This document shows, piece by piece, positions 1-8,302 of a stretch of DNA of 64,000 bases. The stretch is from NCBI GenBank assembly GCA_031553835.1, contig JAVBKX010000021.1, positions 21,634 through 85,633 of the forward strand, written 5' to 3'. The notes under the pieces are model-generated. The model was not told the DNA's origin and searched no databases. It worked only from the letters and a program-made list of their open reading frames with translations. Made by a program: the position numbers and the translations under genes. Within the stretch, counting starts at the first letter, position 1, and each line of letters begins with the position of its first letter. The stretch comes from JAVBKX01 sp031553835. Its GTDB lineage: Bacteria > Bacteroidota > Bacteroidia > Bacteroidales > Azobacteroidaceae.

Positions 1-248
1 ATGTGACCGATACATCGCCTACTTTCAAAGTGTTGGAAGAAGGAGCTGCCACTCTTTCGAAAGAAGAGGCCGGACGGTTGGCTCAACGCCAAATGAAATT
101 TATTCAAAACCTCCAGGCCGCACTGATGCGAATTGAAAATAAAACGTATGGCATCTGTCGCGAAACCGGGAAATTAATACCTAAAGAAAGACTTCGCGCG
201 GTACCTCATGCTACGTTGAGTATTGAAGCAAAAATGGGACAGAAGTAA
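1..248 (+). CDS. TraR/DksA-family protein with degenerate zinc finger (5' end cut by window)
   Basis: This is the C-terminal part of a DksA/TraR-like transcription factor of the kind that binds the RNA polymerase secondary channel. The reading frame is open to the window edge. The GTG at position 3 is not a convincing start, because related Bacteroidota proteins as I recall them are about 125 residues and carry an N-terminal coiled coil that is missing here. The visible part has the helix TLSKEEAGRLAQRQ and the zinc-finger region YGICRETGKLIPKERLRA. Only one of the four cysteines of the classical C4 finger remains. The second is Thr, and the last pair, LCxxC in DksA, reads LSIEA. The fold is therefore probably zinc-free. 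It lies 6 bases before lspA, and I recall this order as common in Bacteroidales. Identity is fairly sure; the regulatory role is inferred from the family. Confidence 0.82.
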   Translation, partial: VTDTSPTFKVLEEGAATLSKEEAGRLAQRQMKFIQNLQAALMRIENKTYGICRETGKLIPKERLRAVPHATLSIEAKMGQK

Positions 249-254
249 GACTGC

Positions 255-884
255 ATGAAATTATCTAAAGGTTTTTGGGCTGTTTTTACCGTCCTCATTG
301 TTTTAATCGCAGATCAGGCTTTGAAAATCTGGGTCAAAACCAATATGACCTTGTATCAGGATATTAAAATTGCCGACTGGTTTCACATTTATTTTACTGA
401 AAATCCGGGAATGGCCTTTGGCATAGAAGTCTTTGGCAAAATGTTTCTTTCCATCTTCCGGATTTTGGCATCGATCGGAATTATCTGGTATTTATGTCAA
501 TTGGTCAAACGCAATTATAAAACCGGCTATATTATCTGCATTGCGCTGATACTGGCCGGAGCGATTGGAAATATTATCGATTCGATTTTTTACGGAGTAA
601 TCTTTGATAACAGCTACCGGCAAGTCGCTACGCTATTTCCTCCCGGAGGAGGATATTCCACCTGGCTGCACGGCAAAGTTGTTGATATGTTTTATTTTCC
701 GATTATTCGTACTCATTGGCCCGACTGGATGCCTTATTTCGGAGGATCAGAATTTATTTTCTTCCGTCCTATTTTCAATTTGGCTGATGCAGCCATTAGT
801 GTTGGCATCATTATCTTATTGTTGTTTTACAGAAAAGTTTTACGATTCGGAAAAGAAGAAGTTCAAAGCGAAGAAAGTAAGTGA
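255..884 (+). CDS. lspA: Lipoprotein signal peptidase (signal peptidase II)
   Basis: This inner-membrane aspartic protease cleaves the signal peptide from diacylglyceryl-prolipoproteins just before the lipidated cysteine. Four hydrophobic segments are visible, near residues 6-24, 62-82, 92-112 and 175-192. The family motifs are GNIID at 105-109, the catalytic VVDMF with Asp144, and FNLADAAIS with Asp178. At 209 residues it is longer than the usual 160 or so. The extra length is periplasmic sequence on either side of the first catalytic Asp, as in other Bacteroidota LspA proteins. ATG start 6 bases after the DksA-like gene. Its TGA overlaps the GTG start of the next gene (GTGA, 881-884), which suggests translational coupling. 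Its substrates here include the many lipobox proteins in this window. Confidence 0.95.
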   Translation: MKLSKGFWAVFTVLIVLIADQALKIWVKTNMTLYQDIKIADWFHIYFTENPGMAFGIEVFGKMFLSIFRILASIGIIWYLCQLVKRNYKTGYIICIALILAGAIGNIIDSIFYGVIFDNSYRQVATLFPPGGGYSTWLHGKVVDMFYFPIIRTHWPDWMPYFGGSEFIFFRPIFNLADAAISVGIIILLLFYRKVLRFGKEEVQSEESK

Positions 885-1636
885 ACACAAAACCGGTTAT
901 ATTGCTGATCGCTCTTTTTGCCGGACTACAAGCTTGTAGTAATCGACCCAGTGTCGTTCTTTCCGACAGAAAGATGGAAGATGTTTTATTTGACATCCAT
1001 ATTGCTGATGCAGAAATTGAAAACAACTACCAACTATTTTCCCAAACTGAAATGCGGGAAATTAGAAGGAAACAATTATACGATGCTGTATTTGAAAAAC
1101 ACGGAATCTCCTTTCAATCATTTGATACATCCTTAGTTTGGTACAGTGGCAATTTAGATCGTTTTGTAAAAATATACGATCGAATCAATGAAAGATACAC
1201 GTTATTGCAGGAACAATTAAATGGGAAGAAGAACCGGGAAGAAGAAATGCTACGCTCCGGAATTTATGCTGTAAACCGGTGGAAAGGAGCCCGTTCTGCG
1301 TCATTGGAACACTTTTCTTCCAAAAGGAATCGCTTTTTATTCCGGGTTGATTCGTTGACGCATTTGCAGGGTACTATTTGTGAATTGCAATTCTCCGCGT
1401 TGGGTATCTCTCCGGACAAAACAGTGAAAGCGCTTTTGTACGCTTACCTAAAAGATACGTTTCTTATTCAACAACAAACAATTGAATACAACGGTAACAA
1501 TCTGGTCAAACTGAATACAGACTCCATGCCGCCTTTAAAAAACACAATAGACTCTATTTGGGGATTGATTCAATTGGAACAAGGAAATAGCGCGGTAATC
1601 ATTCACAACATACAGGTGCACGTCGCTCATAAATAA
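881..1636 (+). CDS. DUF4296 family lipoprotein
   Basis: A 251-residue lipoprotein with a short signal peptide and lipobox LQAC (Cys19), followed by the DUF4296 region (roughly residues 28-115) with the pattern MEDVLFDIHIADA. The family is confined to Bacteroidota and has no known biochemical role. The second half is charged and probably helical. The gene starts with GTG overlapping the lspA stop codon, so it is the third cistron of a DksA-like, lspA, DUF4296 group. Coupling to lspA fits its being a lipoprotein substrate, but that is only context. It ends 4 bases before the convergent rel gene, with no room for a separate terminator. Confidence 0.85.
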   Translation: MNTKPVILLIALFAGLQACSNRPSVVLSDRKMEDVLFDIHIADAEIENNYQLFSQTEMREIRRKQLYDAVFEKHGISFQSFDTSLVWYSGNLDRFVKIYDRINERYTLLQEQLNGKKNREEEMLRSGIYAVNRWKGARSASLEHFSSKRNRFLFRVDSLTHLQGTICELQFSALGISPDKTVKALLYAYLKDTFLIQQQTIEYNGNNLVKLNTDSMPPLKNTIDSIWGLIQLEQGNSAVIIHNIQVHVAHK

Positions 1637-1640
1637 GGGA

Positions 1641-3923
1641 CTACCGATCTACACGGCTCACATACTTCACGCCTTTTATCTTTTGCAGCAAATTACACAG
1701 TTGAGTAATATCGTCCACATCGTGTACTGAAATGCCTACTAACCCTTCAAAAAAACCATCTTTAGCACTGATATTAATGTTCCGGATATTGACTTCCGAC
1801 TCTTCAGTTATCACTTTAATAATCTGATTGAGAATTCCTACCTGATCGATTCCTTTTAACTCCAGTGTAGCCGGAAAAGAAAAAGTTACGTGACTCGCCC
1901 ACTCGCAAGAAATAATCCGTTCTCCAAAATTACTTTGCAATTTGTTAGCCATCGTACAGGAACGTTTATGGACCAATAACCGGCCATCATCATTCAAAAA
2001 ACCGAATACATCATCGCCGGGAATGGGTTTACAACAATCGGCGACTACATAATTTTTTTTAAAACTTTCTTCCCTGAGAATGTAGGTTTTCTTACGATCA
2101 ATCTTATCCGGGGTCCAAGTGGCAATTGTTGGCTGTGCTTCCTGATGTTCCGGCATCTTTTTATCGTCACTCGGTTTGGCGTTGGTTACAGCATTGAAAG
2201 CCTGCCTCATATAACGGAAGAAGACATTGCCTGATTTTTCTTTTAATATTTTCTTCGGATTGTCAGGTAAAGACAACTGGTCTTCAGCCAATGCATAATA
2301 AAGATCTTCCTTTTTAGCAAATCCATACGAATTTTTCATCTTATCCAATAGAGAAGATGTCAATTCGACCTGACCGGCATCAAAAAAAGATTGCAACATT
2401 TTTTCTCCTACCTTGATCTGCTCCCGTCGATATTTTCGCAACGCTGCTTCAATCTTTGTTTTGGATTTAGCAGTAGAAACGAAAGACAGCCATTCTTCTT
2501 TGGGCGACTGCGAACGGGAAGTGAGGATTTCTATTTGATCACCGCTTGACAATCGATGACTAAGAGGCACTAACTTATGGTTTACCTTGGCGCCAATGCA
2601 ATGATTACCGATATTGGAATGTAATTCATAAGCAAAATCAAGTGCTGTGGCATTTTGAGGCAAGGTTTTAATATCTCCTTTGGGAGTAAAAACAAAAATT
2701 TCGTTTGCAAACAAATTCAGTTTGATCGTATCCAAAAAATCCATGGCATTCGGATTTGGATTTTCCAAAATTTCCTGAATTGTTTCAAGCCATTTATCTA
2801 ATTCGGTTTCTTCTTCTACATTATGTTCCTTGTACTTCCAATGTGCTGCAAAACCCTTTTCGGCTATTTCGTCCATTTTGGCGCTTCTAATTTGGACTTC
2901 AATCCACTGTCCGTCAGGGCCCATCACGGTTAAATGCAATGCTTGATATCCATTGGCTTTAGGTGTGCTGACCCAATCTCTTAACCGATCGGGGCGTACT
3001 TTATAAACATCGGTAATCACCGAATAAATATCCCAGCATTGTTTTTTCACATCAACACCCGGTTTGGGATCAAATACAATCCGGACGGCAAAAATGTCAT
3101 AAATATCATCAAATCCGACATTCTTAGTCCTCATTTTATTCCAAATGGAATAAACGGATTTAACCCGTTCTTTCATTTCATAGTGAATGTCCAATTCATC
3201 CAAACGAGGGCGCAAAGGCGTTGCAAAATGTTCGTAAATACGCTCACGCATTGCTTCCGTAGATGCTAATTTTTTGCTGATTTGTGCATATTCTTCAGGA
3301 TGTTCATACCGGAAACTGAGGTCTTCCAATTCTGTTTTTATGGCAAATAATCCCAAGCGATGCGCCAAAGGAGCATAAAGGTACATGGTTTCTCCGGCTA
3401 TTTTGTATTGTTTTGCCGGCAAAAGGGCTCCCAGGGTTCGCATATTATGTAAGCGGTCGGCAATTTTGATCAGAATGACGCGAATATCACTCGACATGGT
3501 AATCAGTAACCGGCGCATATTTTCAGCCTGCATCGAAGCAGCTTCGGCAAAAATACCGCCTGAAATTTTTGTTAATCCATCTACAATCTGAGAGATTTTA
3601 TCGCCAAATATATTCCGCAAGTCTTCAACCGTATAATCCGTATCTTCAACCACATCGTGCAACAAAGCAGCAGAAATTGAGGTGGAACCTAAGCCCATTT
3701 CTTTGCAAACAATTTTGGCTACTGCCAACGGGTGCATGATATAAGGAATTCCGGAACGCCGTTTTACGCCTTTATGCGCTTGATTCGCGAAATTGAATGC
3801 TTTATTGATGATTTCGAATTTCCGGCGATGATTGGATTGTGCATAGCAATCCAATAAAGATTCAAACTCTGTTTGAACCAGCTGATCCTCTTTGGCTTTC
3901 TCTATATTGAGTTCATCGTTCAT
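1641..3923 (-). CDS. rel: Bifunctional (p)ppGpp synthetase/hydrolase (RelA/SpoT family)
   Basis: A long Rel protein of 760 residues that makes and degrades the alarmone (p)ppGpp. Domain order: HD hydrolase (about residues 45-200, with ALLHDVVEDT), synthetase (about 250-375, with YDIFAVRIVF and EVQIRS followed by GFAAHWKYKE), TGS (about 405-465), a helical and zinc-finger-like region with ADCCKPIPGD, and a C-terminal ACT domain (about 680-760). The motifs for both activities appear intact, so it should be bifunctional rather than a synthetase-only RelA. The ATG overlaps the stop of the upstream transglycosylase gene by 4 bases, so it is the last gene of the parA-parB-DUF5683-mltD operon. It converges with the DUF4296 gene. 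Confidence 0.95.
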   Translation of the reverse strand: MNDELNIEKAKEDQLVQTEFESLLDCYAQSNHRRKFEIINKAFNFANQAHKGVKRRSGIPYIMHPLAVAKIVCKEMGLGSTSISAALLHDVVEDTDYTVEDLRNIFGDKISQIVDGLTKISGGIFAEAASMQAENMRRLLITMSSDIRVILIKIADRLHNMRTLGALLPAKQYKIAGETMYLYAPLAHRLGLFAIKTELEDLSFRYEHPEEYAQISKKLASTEAMRERIYEHFATPLRPRLDELDIHYEMKERVKSVYSIWNKMRTKNVGFDDIYDIFAVRIVFDPKPGVDVKKQCWDIYSVITDVYKVRPDRLRDWVSTPKANGYQALHLTVMGPDGQWIEVQIRSAKMDEIAEKGFAAHWKYKEHNVEEETELDKWLETIQEILENPNPNAMDFLDTIKLNLFANEIFVFTPKGDIKTLPQNATALDFAYELHSNIGNHCIGAKVNHKLVPLSHRLSSGDQIEILTSRSQSPKEEWLSFVSTAKSKTKIEAALRKYRREQIKVGEKMLQSFFDAGQVELTSSLLDKMKNSYGFAKKEDLYYALAEDQLSLPDNPKKILKEKSGNVFFRYMRQAFNAVTNAKPSDDKKMPEHQEAQPTIATWTPDKIDRKKTYILREESFKKNYVVADCCKPIPGDDVFGFLNDDGRLLVHKRSCTMANKLQSNFGERIISCEWASHVTFSFPATLELKGIDQVGILNQIIKVITEESEVNIRNINISAKDGFFEGLVGISVHDVDDITQLCNLLQKIKGVKYVSRVDR

Positions 3924-5554
3924 ACTGCAGGAACCTTGATAGTTTGCCCTACTTTTAACGCAGACGATTTCATATTGTTTATGCGCATGAGATCGGTAGC
4001 GCTATAACCGGGATATTTTTGAGCAATGGTATAAAATGAATCGCCCGACCGCACTTTATAACGATGATACTTATCGCTTTGGTTAAGATGAGTATCAGAA
4101 GCGGCAACCGTTTTGGATGCTGTCGTTGATTCTTTTTTATTGGCAACCGTTTTAGGAGCAGGTTCGTCGTCCGCCTCGGCTTTTTCAGCAAATGCAAACC
4201 CGCCGTTATCAACATAAATTACTAAATTCTTTCCGGTGGGCAATTTATTGGAACGCAATTTATTCCATTTTTTCACTTGCGCCATCGTTACTCCATATCT
4301 ACTTGAAACACCACCCAACGTTTCACCGGATTTTACTTTATGTGTAATGCGTTCTTGTGTATCCGCCGACCCTTTAGTATGCACATCGCCTTTGCCGGGA
4401 GCGGTTTGGGCACGATTGGCAAAAAATTCATCCACGCGGTAATTATACACCGAATCTCCCATTCCACTAAAAGCATAAGCTTGCTGGGCTGGTAACAATA
4501 ATGGACAAGGATAGGCATGGCCCGGTATTATATCCCTTTTATACTGGGGATTGAGCGCTTTCAATTGTTCTTTGTCTATTTTGAGCAAAGCGGCTACCTG
4601 ATCAAAATGCAGGGGTTTATTAATCATCACGGTATCGGTTGAAAGCGGCAACTCTGTCTCTACAGAACAGATATTATGCTCGCAATGATAATTCATGGCA
4701 TAAGTAGCAGCAATGAAAAGGGGAACATAACTTCTGGTTTCGCGAGGTAAATAGTTGTAAATCGCCCAATAATCTGTTTTTCCGCCTGCTTTTCTGATGG
4801 CTTTATTTACATTTCCGGGGCCACAGTTATATGCAGCAATTACCAAATTCCAATCACCATAAATGGCATACATATCTTTAAAATAACGACAGGCTGCATA
4901 CGTGGCCTTAACAGGATCACGCCGTTCGTCAATCAGACTATTGATTTCCAACCCATACACTTTCCCTGTTGGCAACATGAATTGCCACAATCCGGTAGCT
5001 CCGGCGCGCGACACGGCAGTTGGATTCAATGCCGATTCCACAACGACCAGATATTTTAATTCCAATGGTAAATTGTTTTCGTCAAGCGCTTGCTCGATCA
5101 TCGGAAAATAGAAATTGGCCAATCCAAGCATGTAACTGACTAAGGTGCGACGACGATCAACGTATAAGTCAATACATTTCCTGACTTCATCATTATAAGA
5201 CAATTCGATCATGCTTGGCAACCGGGATAATCGTTCCATAACGACTGCATCGCTGGTTGCTATGTTTTTATCGGAATTACAATCTTCCCTGTTGCGGGTA
5301 TAATATTTTACATGCCAGCTATTCAACAATTTATCGACCTCTATATCTAAACTCTCAGGAATAAAAAGACCACTTTCGTCCAATGTTCCGGAAGCCTGTG
5401 CCGAATCTTCGCAAGAAGTAGCATCGGTATTCTCGTCCGATATAGTAGTAATTGCACTATGTCCCTGCTCTAAATTTTTATGCAATGAAACCTGCGCATT
5501 TAAAGAAAACGCACAAGACAACAAGACACAACCTGTTAATATTTGTTTTACCAT
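3920..5554 (-). CDS. MltD-like lytic transglycosylase with two LysM domains
   Basis: A secreted peptidoglycan lytic transglycosylase of 544 residues. A signal peptide ends near residue 20 (FSLNAQ). An acidic linker follows. The SLT domain (about 150-290) has the catalytic Glu173 in VVVESALNP, then AGATGLWQFM and the AAYNCGPGNV motif. Two LysM peptidoglycan-binding repeats follow: one near 400-446 (HKVKSGETLGGV) and one at about 498-543 (YKVRSGDSFYTIA). They are separated by an Ala/Lys/Thr-rich linker. It lies about 100 bases downstream of the DUF5683 gene and overlaps rel by 4 bases. The architecture resembles E. coli MltD. It should act in the periplasm or at the outer membrane, cleaving glycan strands. 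Identity is firm, but substrate preference is not shown by sequence. Confidence 0.93.
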   Translation of the reverse strand: MVKQILTGCVLLSCAFSLNAQVSLHKNLEQGHSAITTISDENTDATSCEDSAQASGTLDESGLFIPESLDIEVDKLLNSWHVKYYTRNREDCNSDKNIATSDAVVMERLSRLPSMIELSYNDEVRKCIDLYVDRRRTLVSYMLGLANFYFPMIEQALDENNLPLELKYLVVVESALNPTAVSRAGATGLWQFMLPTGKVYGLEINSLIDERRDPVKATYAACRYFKDMYAIYGDWNLVIAAYNCGPGNVNKAIRKAGGKTDYWAIYNYLPRETRSYVPLFIAATYAMNYHCEHNICSVETELPLSTDTVMINKPLHFDQVAALLKIDKEQLKALNPQYKRDIIPGHAYPCPLLLPAQQAYAFSGMGDSVYNYRVDEFFANRAQTAPGKGDVHTKGSADTQERITHKVKSGETLGGVSSRYGVTMAQVKKWNKLRSNKLPTGKNLVIYVDNGGFAFAEKAEADDEPAPKTVANKKESTTASKTVAASDTHLNQSDKYHRYKVRSGDSFYTIAQKYPGYSATDLMRINNMKSSALKVGQTIKVPAV

Positions 5555-5652
5555 CTCTCTGTTGTTATAGGTTAGTTGTTTTACTCATTCGTAATGTCAA
5601 AAATACAAAGTTACAAGACATTTGGTAATATCCAGCGTAATTAAGATTTTTT

Positions 5653-6387
5653 TTAGAAGCTGATGCTACATTGTAATCCGATCGAACGGGAGCTAAAAGC
5701 AGTCCTGTCAAAAAAAACAGGTTCAATTCGCATACTTAAATCGGGAGAAATATCAAAATCATACAATTGGGCATCGACATAAGCATCCAACACCCACAAT
5801 GCATACACGCCTACAGTAATGAAATAGCTCAAATCGCGATAGCGACGGTAATAATCGCGTTTACTCTTGAAAGTACGCTTCAGCCAATCCATTTGCGAAG
5901 TCGAAATATCCTCCGCTTTCGTTCCATACGGCAAAAATTGCAACCAATAATCGGTAGCCGGATCTGTGTCGAGAATATCATGAGTAGCGTGTTTGTATTC
6001 GCTATACATTTCTCCGTTCCAGGATATAGCATAGGCACAACCTAAAAAGCCGCCATATACCATGGGTAATTTCCAATATTTCCGGTTATAAACTTGTCCC
6101 AAACCGGGAAAGATTAGAGCATAAATAACGGCCTTTTGAGGATTGGGCTGAAATGCGGCATGTTCATTATGAGCCGTTTTAACTGTATCTTGAGCCGCCG
6201 CAGCAGCTACGGCTATTTCGACTGTATCTTTCAGTGTATCGGGAAGAATACTATCCGGGACATTACGCTTTGACAGCTCCACATGAATACTGTCGCCGAC
6301 AATTTCAGGAATAGAATCCTGCTGCTGCGCCGACAGCGAAAAGGAAAGGAACAAACCAAAGAGAATGAACCGGAAGATTTTCTGCAT
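5653..6387 (-). CDS. DUF5683 family envelope protein
   Basis: A protein of 244 residues with an N-terminal signal or anchor segment (residues 4-20, ending LSAQ) and a Pro/Asp-rich stretch. The DUF5683 domain begins near residue 85 and carries FPGLGQVYNRKYWKLP at 93-108, a pattern like that of TM2 or GlyGly-type small membrane domains. Two further hydrophobic segments follow (about 108-122 and 188-205). The function of the family is unknown. The ATG shares one base with the end of parB, so it is translated from the same message as parA-parB. The recurrent gene order in Bacteroidota (parA, parB, this gene, transglycosylase, rel) suggests an envelope role in the division cycle. That is inference from neighbours only. 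Confidence 0.82.
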   Translation of the reverse strand: MQKIFRFILFGLFLSFSLSAQQQDSIPEIVGDSIHVELSKRNVPDSILPDTLKDTVEIAVAAAAAQDTVKTAHNEHAAFQPNPQKAVIYALIFPGLGQVYNRKYWKLPMVYGGFLGCAYAISWNGEMYSEYKHATHDILDTDPATDYWLQFLPYGTKAEDISTSQMDWLKRTFKSKRDYYRRYRDLSYFITVGVYALWVLDAYVDAQLYDFDISPDLSMRIEPVFFDRTAFSSRSIGLQCSISF

Positions 6388-7274
6388 TATTTTTTCAATG
6401 AATCAAACACACGTATGATACGCTCCAATTCCTGTTCGGAAGAGAACGGAATGGTTATTTTCCCCTGGCCTTTATCATTGCAGGTAAATGCAACCTTCGT
6501 TTCAAAAAAATTTGAGAAATGATCTTTTAACAATGCATATTCTGAAGTAATGGATGTCGGTTTAGGTTTTTTCTCCAATTTGTCTTCCGGTTTGGATTCT
6601 TCGTTCAGCTCACGAACGATTTCTTCTGTTTTCCTTACAGAAAAACCATACTCTGCAATTTGTTCATAAACCATCAATTGAGTAGAAGGATCTTCAAGGG
6701 AAAGCAGCGCCTTGGCATGCCCCATGTCTATTTTCTTGTCTTTCACACCCATTTGTATCTCTGCCGGAAGTTTCAACAAGCGAAGGAAATTGGCAATTGT
6801 CGCCCGCTTTTTTCCGATGCGTTCGCTCAACCGTTCCTGTGTCAACCCATAGGTTTCAATCAAATTCTGAAAAGCCAATGCGATTTCAATGGAATTCAAA
6901 TCTTCCCGTTGAATATTTTCAATCAACGCCATTTCCATGACGTTTTCATCGCTGGCTTTTCTTACATACGCAGGAATGGACGATAATCCTGCCAGAATAG
7001 ATGCCCGGTAACGGCGTTCTCCCGAAATAATCTGATAACGATCCGGAGCAATCTCCCTTAATGTAATGGGTTGCACCACTCCCAGCGCTTTAATTGAAGC
7101 AGCTAATTCGTCCAACGCCTCCTGATCAAAAATAGAACGAGGTTGCTCGCGATTGGCTTCAATTTTGAACAATTCTATTTCATTAATAGAAGACGACCCT
7201 CCGGTAGTCACCTCTTCCATTGTAATTAACGCATCCAATCCCCGGCCCAATGCTGCTTTATTTTGTTTCGACAT
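6387..7274 (-). CDS. parB: Chromosome-partitioning protein ParB
   Basis: A DNA-binding CTPase clamp of 295 residues that loads at parS sites and spreads along the origin region. It opens with the ParB signature LGRGLDALI. The N-terminal CTP-binding domain has REQPR, the GERRYRA motif and ENIQREDLN. A central helix-turn-helix (about 135-180, with LTQERLSERIGKKRATIANFLRLL) reads parS, and the C-terminal part (about 235-295) is the dimerisation region. It follows parA after 35 bases and overlaps the DUF5683 gene by one base. I found no parS-like palindrome in intergenic DNA of this window. The only CACGTG cores I noticed lie in PUL coding sequence and lack the flanking bases. Confidence 0.95.
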   Translation of the reverse strand: MSKQNKAALGRGLDALITMEEVTTGGSSSINEIELFKIEANREQPRSIFDQEALDELAASIKALGVVQPITLREIAPDRYQIISGERRYRASILAGLSSIPAYVRKASDENVMEMALIENIQREDLNSIEIALAFQNLIETYGLTQERLSERIGKKRATIANFLRLLKLPAEIQMGVKDKKIDMGHAKALLSLEDPSTQLMVYEQIAEYGFSVRKTEEIVRELNEESKPEDKLEKKPKPTSITSEYALLKDHFSNFFETKVAFTCNDKGQGKITIPFSSEQELERIIRVFDSLKK

Positions 7275-7309
7275 AAATTTATATAATATAGTTTACAACG
7301 TTATAAACA

Positions 7310-8107
7310 CTATAACCCTGCATTTTTCTGTTTCTCAAAATATGGAATATTTTTTTCTATCAATTCTTCGGCTAATTGCAGATGATTGGTTGCTCCTTTC
7401 GACTCCACATCATACATCAAGACAGGCTGACCATAACTGGGCGCCTCGCTTAATTTTATATTTCGTTGAATCACCGTTTTGAATACCAATTCCCGGAAAT
7501 GTTTTTTCACTTCTTCATATATCTGATTAGCCAGGCGCAACCGTGCATCGTACATCGTCAATAAAAATCCTTCGATTTCGAGTTCCGGATTCAATTTTGA
7601 TTTTATTATTTTAATGGTATTCAGCAATTTACTAATTCCTTCCAGAGCAAAATATTCGCATTGCACGGGAATGATGACCGAATCGGCCGCCGTAAGCGAA
7701 TTGACCGTTATCAATCCTAAGGAAGGAGAACAGTCGATCAATATGAAATCATATTGGTCTTTAATGGATGCCAATACCTCTTTCAATACTTTTTCCCGAT
7801 TATCAAAATTCAACATTTCGATTTCGGCTCCTACTAAATTGATGTGGGAAGGAATAAGAAACAAATTGTCAACCTGGGTTTTAAAAATAGCGCGATTGGT
7901 ATCTTCCTGATTGACCAAACATTCGTAAATAGACGTTCCGGCAGTACGGATATCGAAGCCCAAACCGGAAGATGCGTTGGCCTGCGGATCGGCATCTACA
8001 ACCAACACTTTTTTATTTAACGATGCCAATGATGCGGCAAGATTAATGGCTGTAGTAGTCTTCCCGACGCCTCCTTTTTGATTGGCTAACGCAATAATTT
8101 TTCCCAT
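7310..8107 (-). CDS. parA: Chromosome-partitioning ATPase ParA (Soj)
   Basis: A deviant Walker-A P-loop ATPase of 265 residues that moves ParB-parS complexes over the nucleoid. The P-loop is KGGVGKTTTAIN (residues 11-22) with both signature lysines. VVDADPQ is Walker A', and ILIDCSPSLG is Walker B. The lack of an N-terminal helix-turn-helix marks it as a chromosomal Soj type and not a plasmid type Ia ParA. It is the first gene of the operon. A -7 promoter element lies at 8129-8136, about 20 bases upstream of its ATG. Confidence 0.96.
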   Translation of the reverse strand: MGKIIALANQKGGVGKTTTAINLAASLASLNKKVLVVDADPQANASSGLGFDIRTAGTSIYECLVNQEDTNRAIFKTQVDNLFLIPSHINLVGAEIEMLNFDNREKVLKEVLASIKDQYDFILIDCSPSLGLITVNSLTAADSVIIPVQCEYFALEGISKLLNTIKIIKSKLNPELEIEGFLLTMYDARLRLANQIYEEVKKHFRELVFKTVIQRNIKLSEAPSYGQPVLMYDVESKGATNHLQLAEELIEKNIPYFEKQKNAGL

Positions 8108-8128
8108 ATTTGTTTAAAATTTTGAGTA

Positions 8129-8136
8129 CAAAAGTA
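8129..8136 (-). promoter_or_regulatory. -7 promoter element for the parA operon
   Basis: The minus strand reads TACTTTTG, a full match to the Bacteroidota -7 consensus TAnnTTTG, 21 bases before the parA start codon. I saw no clear TTTG at the -33 position. Position and consensus fit make it the likely operon promoter. Confidence 0.5.
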
Positions 8137-8302
8137 GCGATTATTTAAGAAACTTGACATGGATTTTGGTTAAACAATGTGTTTAGTGTTAATAAATACA
8201 AGATATTGTTGATAACTTTCTCCGAATCATCGCATTGACCGGCTCCACGCTATCATGCGCTACAGAAAGCGCACAATACTCCATGAATGAATCAATTACA
8301 AA

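Noticed and set aside
8207..8215. TGTTGATAA, one mismatch to a DnaA box, upstream of parA (possible oriC).
   Set aside because: Only a single copy was seen, and there is no AT-rich unwinding element or dnaA/dnaN nearby. One such 9-mer is expected by chance.
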